Assembly (NCBI GenBank): GCA_032622095.1 | Contig: CP136068.1 | Coordinates: 122,519,989 to 122,583,988, forward strand | DNA from: Siphonodentalium dalli | Lineage: Eukaryota; Mollusca; Scaphopoda; Gadilida; Siphonodentaliidae | DNA: 64,000 nt | Direction: 5' to 3' | Shown here: positions 1 to 12,009 of the stretch, piece after piece | How the letters are laid out: every line of letters starts with the position of its first letter | Position numbering within the stretch: position 1 is the stretch's first letter | Made by a program: the position numbers and the translations under genes | Notes under the pieces: generated by a model | What the model was told of the DNA's origin: nothing | Databases searched by the model: none | The model's input: the letters and a program-made list of their open reading frames with translations, nothing else

Positions 1-2098
1 CACCTGCAAGCTGTTATAAACTATAAACAAAGTAAAATATTGTATTTGGATAAAATTTGCATGATATAGAAGAATACTTGTTTTGGCCTCCGGACACCCA
101 CCCGGTGGGGGGCATTGTGTGTCGCACTTTTACCCCCCCCCCCCCACTTGAAGAACACATGGAAAATTACAACAATTAAAAAAAAATCAGAATTATACCA
201 AAACAATTTTGACCTGAAAATGTTTTAGGTGGGGTATGATAATCTTTCCAAACTACATATAAACAAGTGAAGTTTTTATACAAGCCAAGCCTGTGTGGTA
301 TGTTGAAATATGGCTGTGGACATGTGCCGCTAACGGGTTTGTCCAGATCGTCTGGCCATCTTCCCACGAGGATTCGCACAATTAGCCGAGAGCCGACCGA
401 TCCATAATATAATCATTGGTAACGCGTGACAATCGTCCCTGCAGACACGCGGGGAAATCTGAAGCGACAAAGGCAAACAAATTGTGGTATTGGTGGGTGG
501 CACAACTGCTCCCAGATCGGACATTTAACGAGCCAGGGAAGCATGGGTCTTAGTATGCCCTATTATATAACTCGTCGCTCAATCAGAATGTGTCGAATGC
601 CCAATTTGTCATAGGACTGACTGGGTGCACCATGGTGCTCAGAGAAGTATGGACAGGCGGCGGAAGGGGGAAGATGTCCACCCTATCATCAACTGGGTCC
701 AATTGGCTATAACCCTGTCTATACCATATGGATTCTCAAAGTCAGTCAAAAAAGTGTAAATCGGTATGGTCTATTATTGATTTTAGAGGGTTCTCGAGTT
801 AATATAAGCAGACAACAGATAAATACAAGTGCAGAAGGAGCCATATTTATTGAGGGACATGTTTAGATAATAAAATCAACAAACGACCTATATAACCAAA
901 AGTTCCTACATGATAACTACTCACCAATGATACTTTAGTATAGAAAGGGATACAGTTTTATTATTGTAATTATATTATATACCTGGTATGGTTCTATATT
1001 CTGGTCGTTACAAACCATTGTGTGCGAAGCACATCGAACCATGTATAACACTATACACACGTGTGTAGCCAATGTTGACAGCACTGCTATAAGGTATCAC
1101 ACACAGTGCACGCGGGTTCAAACTGCTCACATATACATTGTAAAATACCACATGCATGTTCAAAACATCGAACACCCAATTCCCGTATATATAGTTTCAC
1201 TAAAAATTGAGTAGTGGCATATTTTTATTCAAAACTATAACATATAGATGTGCTCAACATCAAATAGAGTGTTGACTTTGTTCAAACAGACAACACTATA
1301 TATTGGATAATATAGAACACAGTGAGCATGTTAAGTCAGAATAGTATTATTATTGTACACGAAATGAGCGGCAAACCCGGCCAGAAGACAGGTGACAGAA
1401 ATTCTATTTTACTTCCAGCATTATACATACGAATTTATAACATCTATATTGAATGGCATGTAGAGTAATCACCACAAGAACACGATATTTGAATAAAACT
1501 CGCATTTTATTTATTAGCACGGCCGTTATAACACACTCTGTCTAATTGGAAATGGTACTATATTAGTAATGGAGGCTGGAATTTTTTAATAAACGTTAAT
1601 ATGTGGTTCTATTCATGAAATTTGATTAAACTGGGCAAATTATTAAAACTCTCCCCAAAATGGCTAACTTTATCACAATTTTGGCAACCTTGGTATCTTT
1701 ATCTGAGGCAATTGGTCATGGTGAGAATGACAAATTCAGCCTTTATTGTTTGTCCCATTATATAACTCACCGGTCAATATGATTGCCCATTGCTGAGATC
1801 TGCCAGACGCGGAGCGGAGGTCAGATGGGGGGGGGGGGGGCAAAGGGTGATCATGCCTTTCCAGGATTCACTTAATTTGTACCGTTATACAACTCACCGG
1901 TCAAGCTGAATGAGCCGAATGCCCAAATATGTTATACCGAACTAACGCAGTAAAGCTGGGTATGTCGGACACAGTGACAGAGAGGGACATTGTCGTTCCT
2001 GTCCTACATACTAAGGGCAACACTTGGCAGCAAATGCTCTTTAGATATCCCCGAAATTATAGAAAAGTTCTGAAATTTTAGGAGAAACGGGAACTTTA
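1..2098. other. Intergenic DNA with short dispersed repeats
   Basis: No convincing gene was seen; reading frames are short and have no recognisable domains. Three related stretches share a motif like TATATAACTCACCGGTCAA followed by GAATGCCCAA: about 550-605, 1748-1795 and 1875-1930. The stretch 803-960 is a diverged copy of 18850-19025, and 1478-1560 is a diverged copy of 2483-2570. Homopolymer C or G tracts lie at about 131-144 and 1829-1840. Confidence 0.5.
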
Positions 2099-2374
2099 TA
2101 ACGAATTTAAAGGACTCAATCCGATCAGAGGGTCCCCATATCATCAAGATACAACAACAACAACAACAACATTTCTTCAAAATACGCTTTAGTTATCAGA
2201 ATCGATTAATTGCAACAAAATAATGCTAACCACTGTCAACTATGCTATCAAATTTCGCAAAACTTGTTATTTATCAACATCTTGTTCAACAAAATATGGG
2301 CATATTGTCACTTGAGTCTGGGACTAGTATACACATTAAATAGTACTTTAGGAGCATTAAATCGGATTGAGTGA
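2099..2374 (+). mobile_element. TTAA-flanked MITE family CD, diverged copy
   Basis: The left end reads TTAA then AGGACTCAATCCGAT; the right end carries the inverse ATCGGATTGAGT, but the final TTAA is lost. A CAA microsatellite lies inside at about 2152-2170. The same family appears at 27600-27730, 28970-29176 (inverted), 26075-26328 (inverted) and 40405-40769. No coding capacity was seen, so it is non-autonomous. Confidence 0.55.
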
Positions 2375-2482
2375 AATATAAGTGAAATATATTCATGCTT
2401 CACTCCACCATGAAGTATATCATTGTAAATTCTATCACACTTCTAGTATTGTACGAACAAACCCATTGAAGGACACTCAGAA

Positions 2483-2570
2483 CAAGGACGTGATATATTT
2501 GAATAAAACGCATGTTTTATTGATTAGCAGCACGATGATAAAAACACTCCTTCTAATTGGAAACAGTACG
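2483..2570. repeat. Dispersed repeat, second copy of 1478-1560
   Basis: Both copies share an AAGRACRYGATAT start, TTTGAATAAAAC, a TTTTATTKATTAGCA segment and TCTAATTGGAAA in the same order, about 1 kb apart in direct orientation. Function is unknown. Confidence 0.5.
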
Positions 2571-2936
2571 AATGAAAACTATGCAATTAGAACCGACAGT
2601 GTGAATTATATAAGTGGAACTTTTCACATGCTGGATAGATAGGTCCCATAGTAGCAATCAATACCCGACACCGTATGCAAATTACATACATATGTTCATA
2701 CACCACAAGGTCTCGAGGAGAATGCACTCAAAAATCTATTCAGAAACCAATGATTTTTATTGTCTCTATACGCCTTGTCTCGTTGTGGCATATTTTATTG
2801 AACATGCCAAGCATGCTTTCGAAAGGGCAATACAATACAGACAAAACAAATGGATATGCAATTGGATGGCTGTATAGAAGCGCAAAGTAAAAATATACAG
2901 GTAGTAAACACCAGAGATTTGATCACCCGAAAAAGG

Positions 2937-3285
2937 ATGCCGGTAAAAAGGACATCTCACTTCATAAAATATCATGCCGGTAAAAAGGACATCTCACTTC
3001 ATAAAATGTCATTCCGGTAAAAAGGACATTTCACTTCATAAAATGTCATGCCGGTAAAAAGGACATCTCACTTCATAAAATGTCATGCCGGTAAAAAGGA
3101 CATCTCACTTCATAAAATGTCATTCCGGTAAAAAGGACATTTCACTTCATAAAATGTCATGCCGGTAAAAAGGACATCTCACTTCATAAAATGTCATGCC
3201 GGTAAAAAGGACATCTCACTTCATAAAATGTCATGCCGGTAAAAAGAACATCTCACTTCATAAAATGGCATGCCGGTAAAAGGTG
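2937..3285. repeat. 37-bp minisatellite with trimer higher-order pattern
   Basis: Nine full units and a partial tenth start at 2937, 2974, 3011, 3048, 3085, 3122, 3159, 3196, 3233 and 3270, an exact 37-bp period. The unit begins ATGCCGGTAAAAAGGACATC. Units 3 and 6 share two linked changes: ATTCC for ATGCC, and ACATTTCAC for ACATCTCAC. This suggests amplification of a 111-bp trimer. There are no spacers, so it is not a CRISPR array. Confidence 0.95.
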
Positions 3286-3489
3286 CCCTTCGTGTAGCTG
3301 GTTTAAAATTGTGGTGGATTGAATTACAATGGAGATAGACTGGTGTACCCTGTTTCGTTGGAAATTCAGAGATTTGAGCATGAAAACAGTTTGTGACCTC
3401 ACATAATTTTTCTTGTGTTCGAATTCCCGAATATCAGAGTACATGTATTGCCTAAATGAACGAACTGGTTGCCAGGGTCCGCGCTGGAC

Positions 3490-4560
3490 CAACATCTATA
3501 TTTGCCAAATAATTTGCCAAATGAAAATATTTTTTGCCAAATTATTTTAGCATTTACCAAATGCTATCCCTGATAGTATCATTTTCTGCAACCTTTAGTC
3601 TTATGTTTCGACGTGAACGACTTTTGATATCGATAGAAAAGCAGTTAGTTAATAATTAATTATACTCGCATCTCTATTGTGGTTTGTCATACAACAATAA
3701 GCCATTCACCGAACAATACAATGGTAGAAGGGTTGCTTCACCAGAAGGGCACATCACAGGAGGATTAGCTATGAAACACCACCACCACACACAATACTAG
3801 TAATCCCTCCAACCATCAGTACCAATGCTATGAGATCAACTGCATCTTAATAGAGGTGTTATCTTTTCCTAAACCTTATAAAACACCACTAATATAATTA
3901 TGTTGTAAGAGTTTCCTGAAATGAATGGTAATGATTGACCAATATTTTTCAACTTTCTTGAGGAATTAAAAAGTTACTTGCCAAAACTTTTGCCAAATGA
4001 AAATATTTGTTGTCAATTGTGAATTATGTTTGCCATTGGCAAATTTGGCAAGTGGCAGCGCGAATCCTTCTGGTTGCATCGGTTGATAGAGACCCCTCGG
4101 AGCTAACGAACGATCAAATGAATATTCATCTGATGAGCTGAATCAAAGGAATAATCAAATTACCGGCCACGACATACTTACCAATAGCATGTTATGACAG
4201 GATGATGTGTGATGCAGAAAGACCAGAGGTTATTATTAATTAACAAGCAAAGGATATTATTAATTAACAAGCAGAGACTTTTCTGGTGGCGAATTAGTAA
4301 AGAAAATTGACCAATGGTATGAATAATTTGTAGAAATGCCACAGAAATAATGTCCAATATTACGGCATGTATACGGTAATTGTTTGCTGACCTCTGTTGG
4401 TATTTTGGAATGTATCAGCGTCTATGGGTACGTCCACACACTGCCAAGTTTGCACGGCATATTTTGCAGGCAGGTTCTCATAGAAAAATCTATGGTGCCA
4501 GATTATGAACGGCAACGTGTTTGTAAAATGCTAATTTACCAAAGCTAACGACATCAGAAG
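3490..4560. other. Intergenic DNA, no gene seen
   Basis: A TTGCCAAAT word recurs around 3500-3560 and 3980-4050. A short near-duplication (TTATTAATTAACAAGCA) occurs at about 4230-4275. No other structure was supported. Confidence 0.4.
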
Positions 4561-4570
4561 AACAATTTCG

Positions 4571-4645
4571 GTGTTCCACTGGAAGGGGGATAACTCTATA
4601 TCATAAGATATAGCATTATTCCCCTTCCATTGAAAATAATGAAAC
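4571..4645. repeat. Hairpin, about 25-bp arms
   Basis: TGGAAGGGGGATAAC...TATATC is mirrored by GATATAGCATTATTCCCCTTCCA with a loop of a few bases. It is an isolated imperfect palindrome of unknown origin. Confidence 0.55.
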
Positions 4646-4789
4646 TTGAGCACTGAACACCAAGTTGGTATCTCAACAAAAACAGCATGTTTATTACACC
4701 GAATTAGTTGATAATACAATGTTTTGGGGCTTCCTCTTTCAAATGGTATATACTATGGCATATGTTTGATATAAAATTATCTGGGAGTT

Positions 4790-4815
4790 CGGAAATTAAG
4801 TGGGCCTTTAAAACC
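4790..4815. repeat. Solitary end of a further TTAA-linked repeat
   Basis: The sequence AAATTAAGTGGGCCTTTAAA here recurs near 63090-63108. In both places GGGCCT is followed by TTAA, like the ends of the TTAA MITEs in this window. No partner end was found. Confidence 0.3.
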
Positions 4816-5062
4816 TCTAAATAAGCTCAGTATTTTGATGTTATCGATTTCTGGAGGTCCACCCCGGTAACCGGACCGATTATAGCGGAGGAACTGTTGA
4901 TAGCGGATCAGCCAAGTAACGTTTGAGTGTTTTCGCGCCCTCTTGGTAAACCATAAATATAATCGAACGTGTTAGTGCACGGATACTATGACGGGTGATG
5001 TGTTATAATCACAGAACGACACGTGTGTTAATGTGTTTGCTGAAACGGCACGTGTGCCATCG

Positions 5063-5110
5063 CGGAAGGATAGAACTCGAGTCTACGTCTCTCGTTCTAT
5101 CCTTCCGCGC
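5063..5110. repeat. Perfect 15-bp-arm hairpin, repeat shared with about 35080-35190
   Basis: GCGGAAGGATAGAAC is mirrored by GTTCTATCCTTCCGC around a 17-18-base loop. The surrounding CACGTGTGCCA...AGAAGGATA context recurs near 35090-35125, indicating a diverged dispersed repeat. Confidence 0.6.
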
Positions 5111-5199
5111 TAACACTCGCCCCTTGCCATATACATCAACAAACACATAAGTACACTGCTGCTGTTCTGTGAATATATACCACAGAACCGCGTATTCAG

Positions 5200-5781
5200 T
5201 TTATACACTTTAGAAACAATCGGATCTCGGTTTTTCTTAAGCATGGATCAATAAGAAAATTCCTGTTAGTCTATTCCTAATATGGTAAAAAAAAGCGTTT
5301 GGCTCACTTCTCAGTGAATAAAATTGGAAACAGTTGCGGATTTGATATGAATTTGGCAAGTTTTTTGTCAAAGTATATCAAGATTTAGCTCATGATTTCC
5401 AGTTTTTATTGACATATACTGTTCCTATAGATACACATCACGTATACATAATGTGGATGTTCAAAATATCCGCTGAACAGCTGAATTAGAGACATTAGCG
5501 GTGTTGGATAATTTTCTGGATAAAAACAATTGCTTATATATACACATAATTATACGTATACTCGATATAGAGGAATACTCTTCGTTATCCGCCATTGTCG
5601 CATGCATGTGATTGAGCAACCGATGGAACATGTTTATCCACTTTCCAAATGCTTTAATTGCTCGATCATTTACCCGACGGAAATTCCTAATCACAAGGCA
5701 TGTACACGCCGAGGAGCCTGACAACTGTGTCATTGTCAAATACCGTGCATTGACATGCTTTATAATTAACGGCGACACTTG
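5200..5781. other. Intergenic DNA, no gene seen
   Basis: Reading frames in both directions at 5461-5778 are short and low-complexity, with no recognisable domain. No repeat structure was seen. Confidence 0.35.
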
Positions 5782-5865
5782 ACGGGTCGCCAGTCAGTAT
5801 AGGGCACTACTGCTGAGCCAATGATGACTAAGCTGGTTCGATTCCCGGTGAGAGAAGATTTGTGT
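5782..5865 (+). repeat. tRNA-derived SINE-like fragment
   Basis: A good internal B box (GGTTCGATTCC) is present at about 5850-5860, with an A-box-like GTATAGGGCACTA about 50 bp upstream. The flanks do not form an acceptor stem, so this is not a functional tRNA gene. It is best read as a SINE head or tRNA relic. Confidence 0.4.
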
Positions 5866-6594
5866 TACATGCACAATGCGAGATTAAACTGTTAATTTAT
5901 TCCGGCAAGTTTTTCAGTTTCTTATCGGGAGTCAGTTCTGATTAAAAGTATACTCAGACCCTCAGGTACTGAGTCTGACGAAATTGGGTAGGGGTTCCAT
6001 TAGTACAAGCAAGGAATTGCGAAATTGTCAACCAATCGCAATATCATCATTAAAGCGATGTAACCAATCAGGCGATAGTCACATGGAATCCCTAAGCCAG
6101 CGCATTTCCGGTAAACCCCACCTGATAGCTAAAAATGGCGTATGAACTTTTCCACCGCATGGCTAATTTGACCCAGTGTTTACAAATTCAGAGTTTACGA
6201 CATCCAAATAAACACTAGTTGAAATGCGTATATAACGAGTCCAGAATTGACCAACATTACATTTTAGTACCAATCCATCTGAGTTAGTTTAACTTTTGGA
6301 TTTGGCTCAATGGGGTTGAAATAGAATAAGAAGCAATGTCTTTCTTTTAGGAAAACGAATGTCGTTCGCGGAAACGAAACCGAAAGTACATTATGCCAAT
6401 CAAAGCTATTTTAAAGTAAAATGTTGGCGGTGACGTCATACTACAGGTGTTGTCTGTGGAAGTTATTTATAGCGACCGTAATGCCACAAATAGCGCATTT
6501 CGTCAGACTCAGTGCCTGAAGCGTCTGAGTACGATTTTAATCAGAACTGATCGGGGGTATAGCTGGGTTCAGAGAAAAGGACTGTACAACAGTC
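5866..6594. other. Intergenic DNA, no gene seen
   Basis: No credible coding region was found. The phrase CAGACTCAGTGCCTGAAGCGTCTGAGTACG near 6505-6535 loosely mirrors CTCAGGTACTGAGTCTGACG near 5960-5980, possibly the eroded ends of another element. Confidence 0.3.
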
Positions 6595-7123
6595 TTAAAG
6601 ATACGGGTGGCTTTGGCGGTGGATATGCTGTTAAAATATTCACATCCGTCAAAAACCGCCATAAACAGAAAGAATAGTAAAATATCGACATACCTTGTTC
6701 TTATATCAATCAGAAATATGGCATAAACAGTATGTTATTGTAAAGTGTGTTTCTTTGTTATGTAAACAAAAGCAAAAAACGTTACAGAACCTGGCTTTTG
6801 TTTAGATCCGGATATGGTAAACTAAAGAGCGTTATTTGATACTGTTTTCCTGATATGGAAATAATAAAGAGCGTTTATATCATTTGTGTGTGATTAACCA
6901 ATAGAATTGCGCTGTGTTATGTAAACAGAAGCATTAAAACTTCTGCTACACGAGCAGGCTCTTGTTTACGTACACCATCGTACGTCTTGACGACAATATA
7001 CTATTTACGCGCTGATTATGTTTGGCATATGAACAAAACTATATATATTTTAATATTCCTTCTGTTGATGGCGATTTGAACAAATATGAATATTTCTGCA
7101 ACGAACGCCGCCCGTGCCTTTAA
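6595..7123 (+). mobile_element. TTAA-flanked MITE family A, copy 1 (529 bp)
   Basis: The element begins TTAA-AGATACGGGTGGC and ends GCCGCCCGTGCCT-TTAA, so the termini are inverted repeats inside a TTAA duplication, as in piggyBac-type elements. A copy of the same length (529 bp) and clear similarity lies at 41703-42231, with a shorter inverted copy at 42272-42774. Internal reading frames do not resemble a transposase. Confidence 0.75.
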
Positions 7124-7354
7124 TGACTTGTTGCCAAATCCTATTTTTGAACGTATTTATGCTTTCATGTTTATGTTGTTGTTTATGTTCTGTTTAGTTC
7201 AAAGTAAAATATTGCTTAACCCTAGCTTCCATGACTGGAGCTTACTGAAATTTTGCGAAAACCCGAAAGTGCCGAATACATTCTTTTATATATCCTGTCC
7301 CCAGTCACTGGCCCCTATGTCGCCACCTTTATAAGCCCACACCATTAGATTCCA

Positions 7355-7587
7355 TGTATAGGCGATGAATTTGAGCCAGGGATTAATGCAAAATATACTC
7401 ATGTGATCTATGAAGGATGCAAACAGCATGGTAATTATAATGAAAATGAATTTATGACTTCAGTCATTAATTCATTGTCATTATAATTAACATGGCTTAA
7501 ATTCATTCATTTATTGCATATTTTCTGTTGAGTATAACAAGAGATGATCCCATAAATGGCATGATTGTGTGTATAGTACCCCTTTAA
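7355..7587. mobile_element. TTAA MITE family E, left end lost
   Basis: This matches the complete copy at 13934-14285, including the central palindrome around CATGGTAATTATAATG. It ends with a variant of the terminal repeat, TAGTACCCCT, followed by TTAA (7584-7587). The left terminal repeat is missing. Confidence 0.65.
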
Positions 7588-8218
7588 GATATGTTTAGAA
7601 TTGTTACATAATACATACCCTATATATGGGATTTTTAAGTTTAAAGTCTGTCTCTAGTAGAACAATTAAAATGTGTTTTTGCAGTTTCGATAAAACAACC
7701 CACCCACACCGGCATACAATCATGCACACAAAAAATACACCCACCCCCCCATCATCAAATCCCCCGTGGTTTTGTTAAATCATTGTACACTGTGTTGGAA
7801 GAAGACAACCCCAACATTGTTTAATAATTCTTAACACGCGGTATTGTATAGTGTGTATAAGAATCAGCGATTGATTGGTGTATTTCCAATATGTTCCCTT
7901 CACATCTCGCTGCATTCGGTCAGTCGCATTGTTGTAACACTATGCGTTGAGGTAATTAACCTGGTTTAGACGGCATCGTGTATAATATGAGTCAGCTCCG
8001 CGGCAACATCAGGGGTGCATGCTGGAATCAAATCTGGATGTCCATGTACCTCCGATTTTGCCAGAAGAAAAAAAAGATTTTTGCCCACATCCACGAGACT
8101 TCTATCTAAATGTAGCAGATATGGCACAGTAGCATGTTATATATTCGTCTCTGAAACATGCTGAGCATTGCTCTTTGAACACTATACAACACACAAGGCG
8201 CATATTATTTGTTTCGGT
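7588..8218. other. Intergenic DNA, no gene seen
   Basis: C-rich simple sequence lies at about 7690-7765. No reading frame or repeat of note was found. Confidence 0.4.
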
Positions 8219-8357
8219 TTGGGTGGGATTCGAACTCCGGCACACGACGGGGAGCGCGCCTGGCTTCGGTGGTCGTGTGGTATTGACGTTGGACTTTGAG
8301 TGCAAGGAGCGCTCGCCGTCATGGGCCGGGAATCGAATCCCACCCAATCCCAACAAA
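8219..8357 (+). repeat. Inverted pair of tRNA-derived (SINE-like) arms
   Basis: The right arm, with its loop, reads like an eroded class II tRNA on the + strand: GGTCGTGTGG, then TTGGACTTTGAGTGCAA (anticodon-arm-like), then GGGAATCGAATCCCACCC. The left arm carries GGGTGGGATTCGAACTCC, the reverse complement of a similar T-arm. The arms are roughly 80% complementary, so the unit can fold on itself. Confidence 0.45.
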
Positions 8358-8882
8358 ACAAAAACAAAATTTGCACTGTCTCAAAACTCAAAAAATATTT
8401 GCTTCTATCTAAATGTTGGTGTATATTTTAGTGAATACCAAATTCACAGTATCTCTAAAGATACGCAATGCCTTTTAACTGGGTTCATGCAAAATAACTC
8501 AGAAGTCTGTATAACAACTATCACCAACAAGTACATGAAGAAATATATTGACTTTGTTCTTATTTTTATGATAATAACTCTCCATCTGCAAAATCGCGAT
8601 TTTGCATGTCAAACCCATTATTACGTAAACAACGGAATTAACGATAAAAGTCCAATTAGTTCAATAAGATACAATAGTTTAATACAATATTGACGGCAAC
8701 ATGGGAAAATGTCGAAGCATTGACAAATATTTTGAAAATCATACTCGGACTAAACTATTAGCGTACGAAACGACTAGCAATGTGTGTTGGTGACAAGTCA
8801 CTGTAATAGTTTTGTTGCATAGCAATGGTTTCAACACGATCCATTTCGTTATTATATATTAACACAGTTTATCTATTTCTCC

Positions 8883-9179
8883 GTGTTCTTCTTAGTGGTG
8901 ATGTATTTACACTTTTTGTATATATATTTTGTTTTTGCACATTTACCCACTGCGAGTGGATTTGGTCTCTTTAAGTGGAGTTCAAAAGCACAACAACGGA
9001 TCGGATGTCATGTGACCTCAAACACAACGTACTGGAACAGCGTCACGATTGGCCTAAGCTGTTCGTTCAAAAGCCATCCATATTCCCCGATGTTTCATGC
9101 TCTTAGATGCGACCCCACAGTTTCCGTAGTGATGGGTGCAGAAATCAGGGGGGGGGGCAATTCATTGAAAAATAATTAA
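8883..9179 (+). other. Unidentified 98-codon reading frame
   Basis: The frame starts with a hydrophobic stretch (MFFLVVMYLHFLYIYFVFAH) that could be a signal or membrane segment, followed by a polar portion. No family was recognised and it ends in a poly-G tract. It is probably a chance frame. Confidence 0.12.
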
Positions 9180-9597
9180 AATGTGAACCCGCAACATATA
9201 CACAATGTATATTTGCCGGCGCCGGAACATTGCTCGACATTAGTTTAACTTTTTCGGCGTATTTACTTCCGGTATAGATGTATTGTGTTCTGTTCTGTCC
9301 AATCGAACACTAGCTGTATATCCACGTGCTTTGTTACTTCCGGTTTTTCTTGTCATCTATATATTGTCGATGTCATAAATGATCTTCGATTAAACCAACT
9401 GGTTACTTAATTTACTACCAACAACCTTGTCGTGGCGCGTGCCGGTAGCTTTCAACGGACTAACGCGATGAACATGCCGGCAACACGGGGTGTTATTTAA
9501 ATTATATAGAGTTAATCGTACTAAATATCGAAATGGTTCCAGGCTAAAAGCTGTCGTGTAATCGATCCAGGACAAATGCATATCGTGAACCAAAATA

Positions 9598-10440
9598 ATG
9601 GAAACGAAAGAGGAAAATGTGACATCTTTCAAAAGCTGGAAATTCAACATAACCTTATCATTGGACGAAAATTCTGCCCCCTTTTTGGTTGATGGTGTAA
9701 CATGGGACACGAAGACACGGATTGATCTATCATGCGTGTTTACTTATGATATAGATACTGTAGCGGCTGCTATTAGTCGAACAGCTGCAAAAAAGGTCAC
9801 GTTATTTTAGTTGCTGCTGGGTCAAATTGCCAACTTCTGTCCAATAAGTTCAGGAAACTCTATTGTGAAAAAAATCTACTTCGTTTTAAAGCCTATGGCA
9901 GGCCATCCATCAACATTTTGGCTTTCAGTCAACATGCTGTCACTTCAATGACTTCGCTAACATCAAACGGCTCCCTGATGGACGCCCAGAAGACCTGTTC
10001 CAACGATTATCGGCTTTCATCGACGACAGTCGCATGAAACTGAATAGTAGCATATCACATCATAGCGCACAACCCGGGGAAGATGAAGAGCTTTCGCCGA
10101 CATTTGAGATCCTCGTTGTTCTGATATATGTTGCAACTGTTATAAAAGACTTACCTAAGCTAATAGAACAACATTATGGTAAATACAGAACTAAGCCCCC
10201 TGCTCGCATGCTACAATAAACCTGAAATATAGATGGACTTGCACTCTCTCATGGAGGAGCCCATCTCTACAGAAGAAACAAGAGTTATGAGTGCATTTAC
10301 CAGACAATACGACCGGTAAGCATCTACATAAGTCCTTTCTGAAGCAGCATCAGGTAATAGACAGATATGCTGCCCGATATGCCAACAAGCCGTACGACCA
10401 AATTGTTTTCATTTCACGTGTACTGTCCCCAGATAGATAG
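9598..10440 (+). pseudogene. gag remnant of gypsy-like element
   Basis: The first frame (9598-9810) contains FKSWKFNITLSL, APFLVDGVTW and AAISRTAAKKVTL and ends at a stop. The match resumes in other frames: RLPDGRPEDLFQRLSAFIDD, then ISHHSAQPGEDEELSPTFE, then DLPKLIEQHYGKYRTK (ending 10219). After another shift come SLMEEP..EETRVMSAFTRQYDR-like residues and DRYAARYANKPYDQ (to about 10400). This resembles the gag region of a gypsy lineage common in aquatic invertebrates. The zinc-knuckle region before the terminal motif is not intact. The protein cannot be functional here. Confidence 0.75.
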
Positions 10441-10452
10441 ATAGATAGATAA
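10430..10452. repeat. (GATA)n microsatellite
   Basis: About five AGAT/GATA repeats directly follow the last recognisable gag codons, marking the edge of the inserted sequence. Confidence 0.9.
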
Positions 10453-10630
10453 TTTTAATGGATAAAAGATGCAAAATTTGCATACCTACACCTGACACAA
10501 GTTCATGACCAGAGCTCGGCCCGCCATGATAACCGATGATGGTATTGACGAAGAAGAGATTTCTATACAAATACAGAACAATTGCTTGGACATAAGTTGT
10601 GGAACTATCAACAGTATTGCAACTATTCTG

Positions 10631-10905
10631 ACAATGCATTCTCTTATATATGCGAGTCGACCATAGGTCGCCTCGCATATATAAGAGAATGCATTGGCCT
10701 AACAATTTTTTACAATTTTAATAATTTTTTCTTGTATTCTTTAACAATTTTATAATTTCACCCATACAGAGCCCCAGACAAACATGAGCAGACGACACTC
10801 TTCTATATGCTTCTATATATGTGTGGGGCTCCCTGTAGGGTAATGGCTGTTTTTTATTTTATGTCCTAAAAATTGTAAGAAACATTTATTTAAACAATAA
10901 ATTAT
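10631..10905. mobile_element. Hairpin-cassette MITE type B3, left part
   Basis: The hairpin cassette at 10631-10697 is followed by about 200 bp almost identical to 33527-33720, including CCCATACAGAGCCCCAGACA and TGTGTGGGGCTCCCTG. The left terminal repeat seen at 33410 is absent. The matching right part is at 12010-12163, so one B3 copy may have been split by later DNA. Confidence 0.7.
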
Positions 10906-11938
10906 GGCATTGAAATCCATGTAAAAAAGGACGACGTGCAGTCACGACCTGCACTACTCAGACTACTATGTGTTGCCTATATGAACGTCAAGATTTAATT
11001 AACTATAAATATTTCTTATAACCAATTACGTACATGAAGTTGGTTGCTTGTGGTAGGGGGATTGGGTCTACCTCAGAATTATCATATTGCACTCACACAT
11101 TTCAGCCTTTCGTGCATTCTCAATTTGGATGAAATATTAGTTGTACTCGCCTCCACAACCCTTGGCCTTGGTTGGAAATTGGGGTTCTTATGAGTGAGTA
11201 CTTGGGTTCCCCCCTCAAAATTTGGGTTGTTTGTTTGTTTCAAATCACAACCCAAATCATTAGAATATAAGTAAGGAAGAACATTCAATTTCAAGAACAT
11301 GTTTTTGTTTGTACCTGTACAAATCCTATAGTGATTTTATAGGTTTGGATTTGATCAGTTTGATTACAATTGCGCGGAGCCATGCACTATGAAACAACGT
11401 CAACCCAATCAGACCTAATGCCAACCGTGCCAACATTGAACAACAACGTGCCTGCTTTGTGTGCCATGTCGCTGTCAAAAACGTCAATAACTTTCGCGGG
11501 GAAATGCGCGTGCCAATATGACGTCGCTATGGATACAACATATGACATAACCTAACAGTTTACGTGAACGTGCTTTTACTAATTTAATAAACTAAAGAAA
11601 AGTTTATTTACTGATATGACAAACATTTTAGACATTTCCGAGATGAGTCATGTTCTATTCGCGATGTGGCTTTACGTAATTTCCGTCATTTTCCGAATGG
11701 CATAGCAACCCGAGTCAGATCGGCAACATTTATGATTTAAGTAATGATTATTGTTTAAAGTATAAACCATGTAATGTCTTCACACGGTGAATACTGTTAT
11801 GTTAGCTATGTGAAAAGTAACATTTTGTAGTCTTAACTTAATTGCAATGACGTTTCAAGATGGCGGCCCCTCAAATTCAAGATGGCGGCGCCCCTAATTC
11901 AAGATGGCGGCGCCCATGTTCGAAAGCGAACTTAGTAT
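10906..11938. other. DNA between split B3 halves, no gene seen
   Basis: No coding region was recognised. Three short repeats, AAGATGGCGGCSSCC-like, occur at 11860-11915 (CAAGATGGCGGC three times). Confidence 0.4.
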
Positions 11939-12007
11939 AAGGACGACCAGCGCAAGTGTTGCTGCGCAGCACATGCGCGGCTGGGCTGGGCCCAGCTGGT
12001 CGTCCTT
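11939..12007. mobile_element. GC-rich 69-bp hairpin
   Basis: AAGGACGACCAGC at 11939-11951 is mirrored exactly by GCTGGTCGTCCTT at 11995-12007. The loop is GC-rich and contains further small palindromes (GCTGCGCAGC). Its composition differs sharply from the AT-rich flanks. It could be a tiny fold-back element. Confidence 0.7.
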
Positions 12008-12009
12008 AA

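Noticed and set aside
2937-3285. CRISPR-like regular repeats
   Set aside because: Units are directly adjacent with no unique spacers, and the genome is clearly eukaryotic; it is a minisatellite.
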